Shown here: one piece after another, positions 4,691 through 5,351 of the stretch
Layout of the letters: the number at the start of each line of letters is the position of its first letter
Position numbering within the stretch: the stretch's first letter is position 1
NCBI GenBank assembly: GCA_002427995.1
Contig: DIZV01000148.1
Span: 1-5,351 of the forward strand
From: Chloroflexi bacterium UBA6019
GTDB taxonomy: Bacteria; Chloroflexota; Dormibacteria; Dormibacterales; Dormibacteraceae
Reading direction: 5' to 3'
DNA length: 5,351 nt
Translations under genes and position numbers: made by a program
Notes under the pieces: model-generated
Seen by the model: the letters and a program-made list of their open reading frames with translations, nothing else
The model's database searches: none
What the model was told of the DNA's origin: nothing

Positions 4691-4707
4691 GTGCGCGACT
4701 CACGACG

Positions 4708-4734
4708 TCGAAACAGTACGCCTGAGAGTTTCGA
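4708..4734. promoter_or_regulatory. Operator-like inverted repeat over the leftward promoter
   Basis: TCGAAAC (4708-4714) and GTTTCGA (4728-4734) are exact 7-bp inverted arms, 20 bp apart from start to start, which is about two helical turns. One arm lies in the spacer just after the -35 box and the other overlaps the end of the -10 box and the region before the start point. A dimeric repressor sitting here would block the leftward promoter. The helix-turn-helix protein encoded at 4769-5227 or the ribbon-helix-helix protein are candidates. Confidence 0.55.
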
Positions 4735-4742
4735 TGTGTCAA
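4713..4742 (-). promoter_or_regulatory. Predicted sigma-70-type promoter for the leftward operon
   Basis: Read on the reverse strand, a perfect TTGACA (4742-4737) is followed after 18 nt by TACTGT (4718-4713), which matches the -10 consensus at three of six positions including the first two and the last. Transcription would start near 4705 and run left through the leader into the small membrane protein gene. The perfect -35 and its place in the divergent gap support it; the -10 is mediocre, as expected of a regulated promoter. Confidence 0.55.
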
Positions 4743-4768
4743 GCCCCAAAGTGTTGCCGCTCCATGGC

Positions 4769-5227
4769 ATGAAGGCGCCGCGAGAGTTTTGCCGGAACCT
4801 GACCGGGAGGGAGGCTGAGGGCGCCTTTGGCGTCTACGCCGAGCAGCTGTATCGCTGGGTCGCCGAGGGCCGCCTACACCCGGTGAAAGAGCGGAATTAC
4901 GGCTGGACGGTCTACCCGGAGTGGGAGATCGAGCAACTGGCGGCCAGCCTGGACACGCGGCGGATCGCTGGCGGCGCGCCCGAGGGCGAGATCCGGGAGA
5001 TGGCGGCGTCCTTCGACCGGGCAACCGATTACGGCGCCGAGCTGCGGGACCGGATCCGCGTCCTGCTCCATGAGCTCAGGGAGTCGGAGTCGCTGGAGGA
5101 TCTGCCCCGGCTGAAGCGGCTCGGTGGTGAGCTCCAGGCCCTCCTGGCGCGCCCCACCAACGGCGGAGAAACCATTAGCAGCGATCGACCGTTAGCGTAT
5201 CGGCGCGCAGAAAAAGCAGCGGCTTAA
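4769..5227 (+). CDS. MerR/excisionase-type helix-turn-helix DNA-binding protein
   Basis: I choose ATG 4769 (152 aa) because the leftward promoter and operator occupy the DNA just upstream; in-frame GTG codons at 4751 and 4688 are alternatives (the latter 179 aa), and none has a clear ribosome site. In the 152-aa form, residues about 12-58 hold the winged helix-turn-helix: GVYAEQLYRWVAEGRLHPVK is the recognition part (helix-turn-helix and start of wing), followed by NYGWTVYPEWEIEQL. This matches the pattern of MerR and excisionase folds ('...xLYRWxxEGRLxPxK...vyxxxEIexL'). The rest (60-130) is a long charged helical region, probably for dimerisation, with a polar tail. No cysteine or ligand-binding domain is seen. 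Divergent placement next to an operator suggests it regulates the leftward operon; an excisionase or partition role is the alternative. Confidence 0.8.
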   Translation: MKAPREFCRNLTGREAEGAFGVYAEQLYRWVAEGRLHPVKERNYGWTVYPEWEIEQLAASLDTRRIAGGAPEGEIREMAASFDRATDYGAELRDRIRVLLHELRESESLEDLPRLKRLGGELQALLARPTNGGETISSDRPLAYRRAEKAAA

Positions 5228-5242
5228 GGAGGGATCCACATA

Positions 5243-5350
5243 GTGCGACGGGGCGAAATCCAAGCAGCGGTAAAGATCGGCATCGTGCTTGTCGGGCTGA
5301 ACCTAATTCTCCTGGTCGTCCTGTTTTTGGCAATGCGAGCTAAAAAGTAG
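5243..5350 (+). CDS. 35-aa single-helix membrane peptide
   Basis: GTG at 5243 has a strong Shine-Dalgarno, AAGGAGGG (5226-5233), 9 nt upstream; the stop of the helix-turn-helix gene (5225-5227) overlaps the start of that site, so the two form a small operon. The product begins with a charged MRRGEIQAAVK, then one hydrophobic helix at about residues 12-31 (IGIVLVGLNLILLVVLFLAM) and ends with basic RAKK. Two arginines and a lysine before the helix and three basic residues after it leave the topology open. It is too short for a signal peptide plus domain. Such peptides occur as toxins, holin-like proteins, viral membrane components and regulators of larger membrane proteins; nothing here selects one. 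The ribosome site and complete frame make it credible in spite of its size. Confidence 0.72.
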   Translation: MRRGEIQAAVKIGIVLVGLNLILLVVLFLAMRAKK

Positions 5351-5351
5351 T

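Larger units (their letters stand above)
4427..4768. promoter_or_regulatory. Divergent intergenic control region and operon leader
   Basis: This stretch separates the leftward operon from the forward genes. From right to left it holds the reverse-strand promoter with an overlapping inverted repeat (4708-4742), a strongly strand-skewed G-rich block (about 4601-4690), a 24-bp inverted repeat (4491-4514/4573-4596) and the ribosome site of the small membrane protein gene. A leftward transcript from about 4705 would have a leader of some 280 nt. I see no clear forward promoter. Confidence 0.6.

Noticed and set aside
4449..5024. 191-aa reverse frame
   Set aside because: Rich in Pro, Arg and Ser, and runs through the promoter, operator and helix-turn-helix gene on the other strand; no coding signal.

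Overview
The window looks like part of a compact mobile element (a plasmid-like, provirus-like or integrative element) in a GC-rich bacterium. By eye the GC content is about two thirds, about half the genes start with GTG, and the reverse strand is packed with small genes in stop/start overlaps. I see no rRNA, tRNA, CRISPR array, transposase or metabolic gene. The host phylum cannot be told from this sequence; a high-GC group such as Actinobacteria is possible, but that is a guess.

Layout. From about 4.43 kb down to the left edge, one reverse-strand block of twelve genes is read leftwards: a small one-helix membrane protein (4259-4426), a CxxC/CxxxH mini zinc protein (4054-4257), a 63-aa protein (3866-4057), a two-cluster cysteine protein (3441-3863), a winged-helix replication-initiator-like protein (2689-3444), a 63-aa helical protein (2501-2692), a ribbon-helix-helix regulator (2225-2452), a one-helix membrane protein with a highly charged N-terminus (1499-2161), an unrecognised 186-aa protein (937-1497), an acidic Pro/Glu-rich coiled-coil protein (649-933), an 89-aa helical protein (376-645), and the N-terminal 129 residues of a P-loop ATPase resembling the FtsK/HerA DNA-translocase superfamily (1-389, cut by the edge). 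The forward strand carries two genes at the right end: a MerR/excisionase-type helix-turn-helix protein (4769-5227) and a 35-aa membrane peptide (5243-5350).

Between the divergent blocks (4427-4768) lies a regulatory region of about 340 bp. It has a reverse-strand promoter with a perfect TTGACA box, an inverted repeat laid over that promoter like an operator, a leader that is C-rich and G-poor in the transcript, and a 24-bp inverted repeat enclosing a second Shine-Dalgarno and ATG. Inside the initiator-like gene are three 36-bp tandem repeats, each core being an inverted repeat, with a strong hairpin next to them. This is the arrangement of an in-gene replication origin, as in lambda O.

Working model (inference): the forward helix-turn-helix protein or the ribbon-helix-helix protein controls the leftward promoter. 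The right half of the operon handles replication from the in-gene origin. The left half (membrane protein, acidic protein, ATPase) would act in moving or packaging DNA. A tailless membrane-containing provirus and a conjugative or integrative plasmid both fit. The genes beyond position 1 (capsid versus mating-pair genes) would decide.
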